Positions 63,199 through 64,000 of a DNA stretch of 64,000 nucleotides are shown piece by piece. The notes beneath the pieces are model-generated. The model was not told the DNA's origin. It did no database searches and saw only the letters and a list, made by a program, of their open reading frames with translations. This DNA comes from Leptotrichia sp. oral taxon 218 (GTDB lineage Bacteria; Fusobacteriota; Fusobacteriia; Fusobacteriales; Leptotrichiaceae). The stretch covers positions 124,001 through 188,000 of the forward strand of contig NZ_CP072377.1 in assembly GCF_018128225.1 (NCBI RefSeq), in the 5' to 3' direction. A program made the position numbers and the translations under genes. The stretch's first letter is position 1; each line of letters opens with the position of its first letter.

Positions 63199-64000
63199 AT
63201 GAAAAGAAAATTTATGAAAGCAATGGTGCTTGAAAAACCGTGTAGTGCTGAAGAAATGAAAATAAAAAATGTTCCAATTCCAGAAGTGAAAAAAGATTGG
63301 ATTCTTGTGAAAATAAAAGCATTTGGAATAAATAGAGCTGAAATTTTTACTCGTCAAGGAGATTCGCCATCGGTAAAACTTCCAAGAGTAATTGGGATCG
63401 AATGTGTCGGCATTGTGGAAGAGCCGTCTAACAGCGATTTTAAAAAAGGTGACAAAGTTTTTTCGATGATGAATGGCATGGGAAGAGAATTTGACGGAAG
63501 TTATGCAGAATATATTTTGATTCCGAAAAATCAAGTTTATAGATTGCCTAATGAAAAAAGTTTCTTCAAGAATATTGATAATATCGAGTTAAAAAATAAG
63601 GAGCAATTAAAAGAAAAATTTTCAGAAAATTTGGAAATCACAGAAAAAAATATTTTCTGGTCAGAAATTGCAGCGTATCCAGAACTTTATTATACAGCGT
63701 ATGGCTCACTTTTTAAAAGTTTGAAATTAAAGGAAGGAGAAACACTTTTAGTTCGAGGTGGAACAGGGTCGGTGGCATTAGCAGCTATTCAGTTGGCAAA
63801 AGCTATCAATGTGAGAGTTATCGCTACGAGCAGAAGTGCATCTAAAGAGCAGTTTTTGAAGGGAAAAGGTGCAGATGAAGTGATTGTTGGGAATGAAAAT
63901 TTTGATGAAAATTTGAAAAAATTATTCCCAGATGGCGTGGATAAAGTTTTAGAATTAATTGGAAGACCAACTTTGAAATCGTCACTAAAATCAGTAAAGC
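63199..64000 (+). CDS. Zinc-type alcohol dehydrogenase / quinone oxidoreductase, 5' part
   Basis: The frame starts at ATG 63199 (AAGGAAG upstream) and runs off the right edge after about 267 residues. It is a medium-chain dehydrogenase/reductase: the N-terminal GroES-like fold has FGINRAEIFTRQGDSPSVKLPRVIGIECVGIVEE, and the nucleotide-binding domain has LLVRGGTGSVALAAIQLAKA. No cysteine or histidine set for structural zinc is visible, so a quinone-oxidoreductase-type (QOR) enzyme is more likely than a zinc alcohol dehydrogenase. It is probably controlled by the divergent MarR protein. Confidence 0.88.
   Translation, partial: MKRKFMKAMVLEKPCSAEEMKIKNVPIPEVKKDWILVKIKAFGINRAEIFTRQGDSPSVKLPRVIGIECVGIVEEPSNSDFKKGDKVFSMMNGMGREFDGSYAEYILIPKNQVYRLPNEKSFFKNIDNIELKNKEQLKEKFSENLEITEKNIFWSEIAAYPELYYTAYGSLFKSLKLKEGETLLVRGGTGSVALAAIQLAKAINVRVIATSRSASKEQFLKGKGADEVIVGNENFDENLKKLFPDGVDKVLELIGRPTLKSSLKSVK

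Overview
The window is strongly A+T rich. It encodes MreB, porin-like outer-membrane barrels, a Liv branched-chain amino-acid importer, LuxS, cobamide genes and an autotransporter-like subtilase. This mix fits a rod-shaped member of the Fusobacteriota, most likely Leptotrichia or a close relative. That assignment is inferred from gene content; no rRNA lies in the window.

Layout. 1-3.4 kb: the 3' end of recG, then an EamA transporter gene split by an IStron, a chimeric element made of a group I intron plus an IS605-type tnpB. 3.5-9.4 kb: an AhpF-like thioredoxin reductase, a SEL1-repeat protein, the ACT/UPF0210 pair and a divergent S8 peptidase. 9.5-15 kb: a low-molecular-weight phosphatase, a lysozyme-like secreted protein, luxS, and a block of unrecognised genes including two small secreted paralogues. 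15-30 kb: mainly housekeeping (tatD, dac, murI, ruvA, cobS, cobC, yebC, htrA, metF, thiD/pdxK, tRNA-Thr, 5-formyl-THF cyclo-ligase, mutS2, cbiC, mreB, holB). 31-35 kb: two divergent outer-membrane barrel genes and a decayed tnpB element. 35.4-40.2 kb: the livJHMGF operon, followed by a Crp/Fnr regulator and a probable structured small RNA. 41-49.5 kb: an accessory stretch with a flavin oxidoreductase carrying a Glu-Lys repeat, a second tnpB element fused to a 3' fragment of aspS, orphan fragments and unknown genes. 49.6-49.9 kb: two tandem hydrophobic micropeptides. 50-59 kb: leuS, a Doc-type toxin-antitoxin pair, an SDR protein, and a LysR-metE-metE2 methionine region. 59-64 kb: a Cof-type phosphatase, an OpuC-type osmolyte importer, and a MarR regulator facing a truncated zinc-type dehydrogenase across a three-site operator.

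How genes work together. metF, the cyclo-ligase, metE, the second MetE-like enzyme and LuxS form a one-carbon, methionine and activated-methyl-cycle set. cobS, cobC and cbiC are dispersed cobamide genes. livJHMGF imports branched-chain amino acids. The OpuC pair imports compatible solutes.

The most notable finding is the IStron at 1057-2957. Its predicted splice junction restores a 285-residue EamA protein exactly in frame. A near-perfect 31-nt long-range helix encloses tnpB as a loop. The same 3' end should act as omega-RNA scaffold whose guide is exon 2. Other leads are the tandem micropeptides, the small RNA near 41.1 kb, covariation in the omega-RNA region of the two other tnpB elements, 57-bp solo IS ends, the aspS fragment, and three frame-disrupted genes (htrA, metF, cyclo-ligase) within 4 kb.
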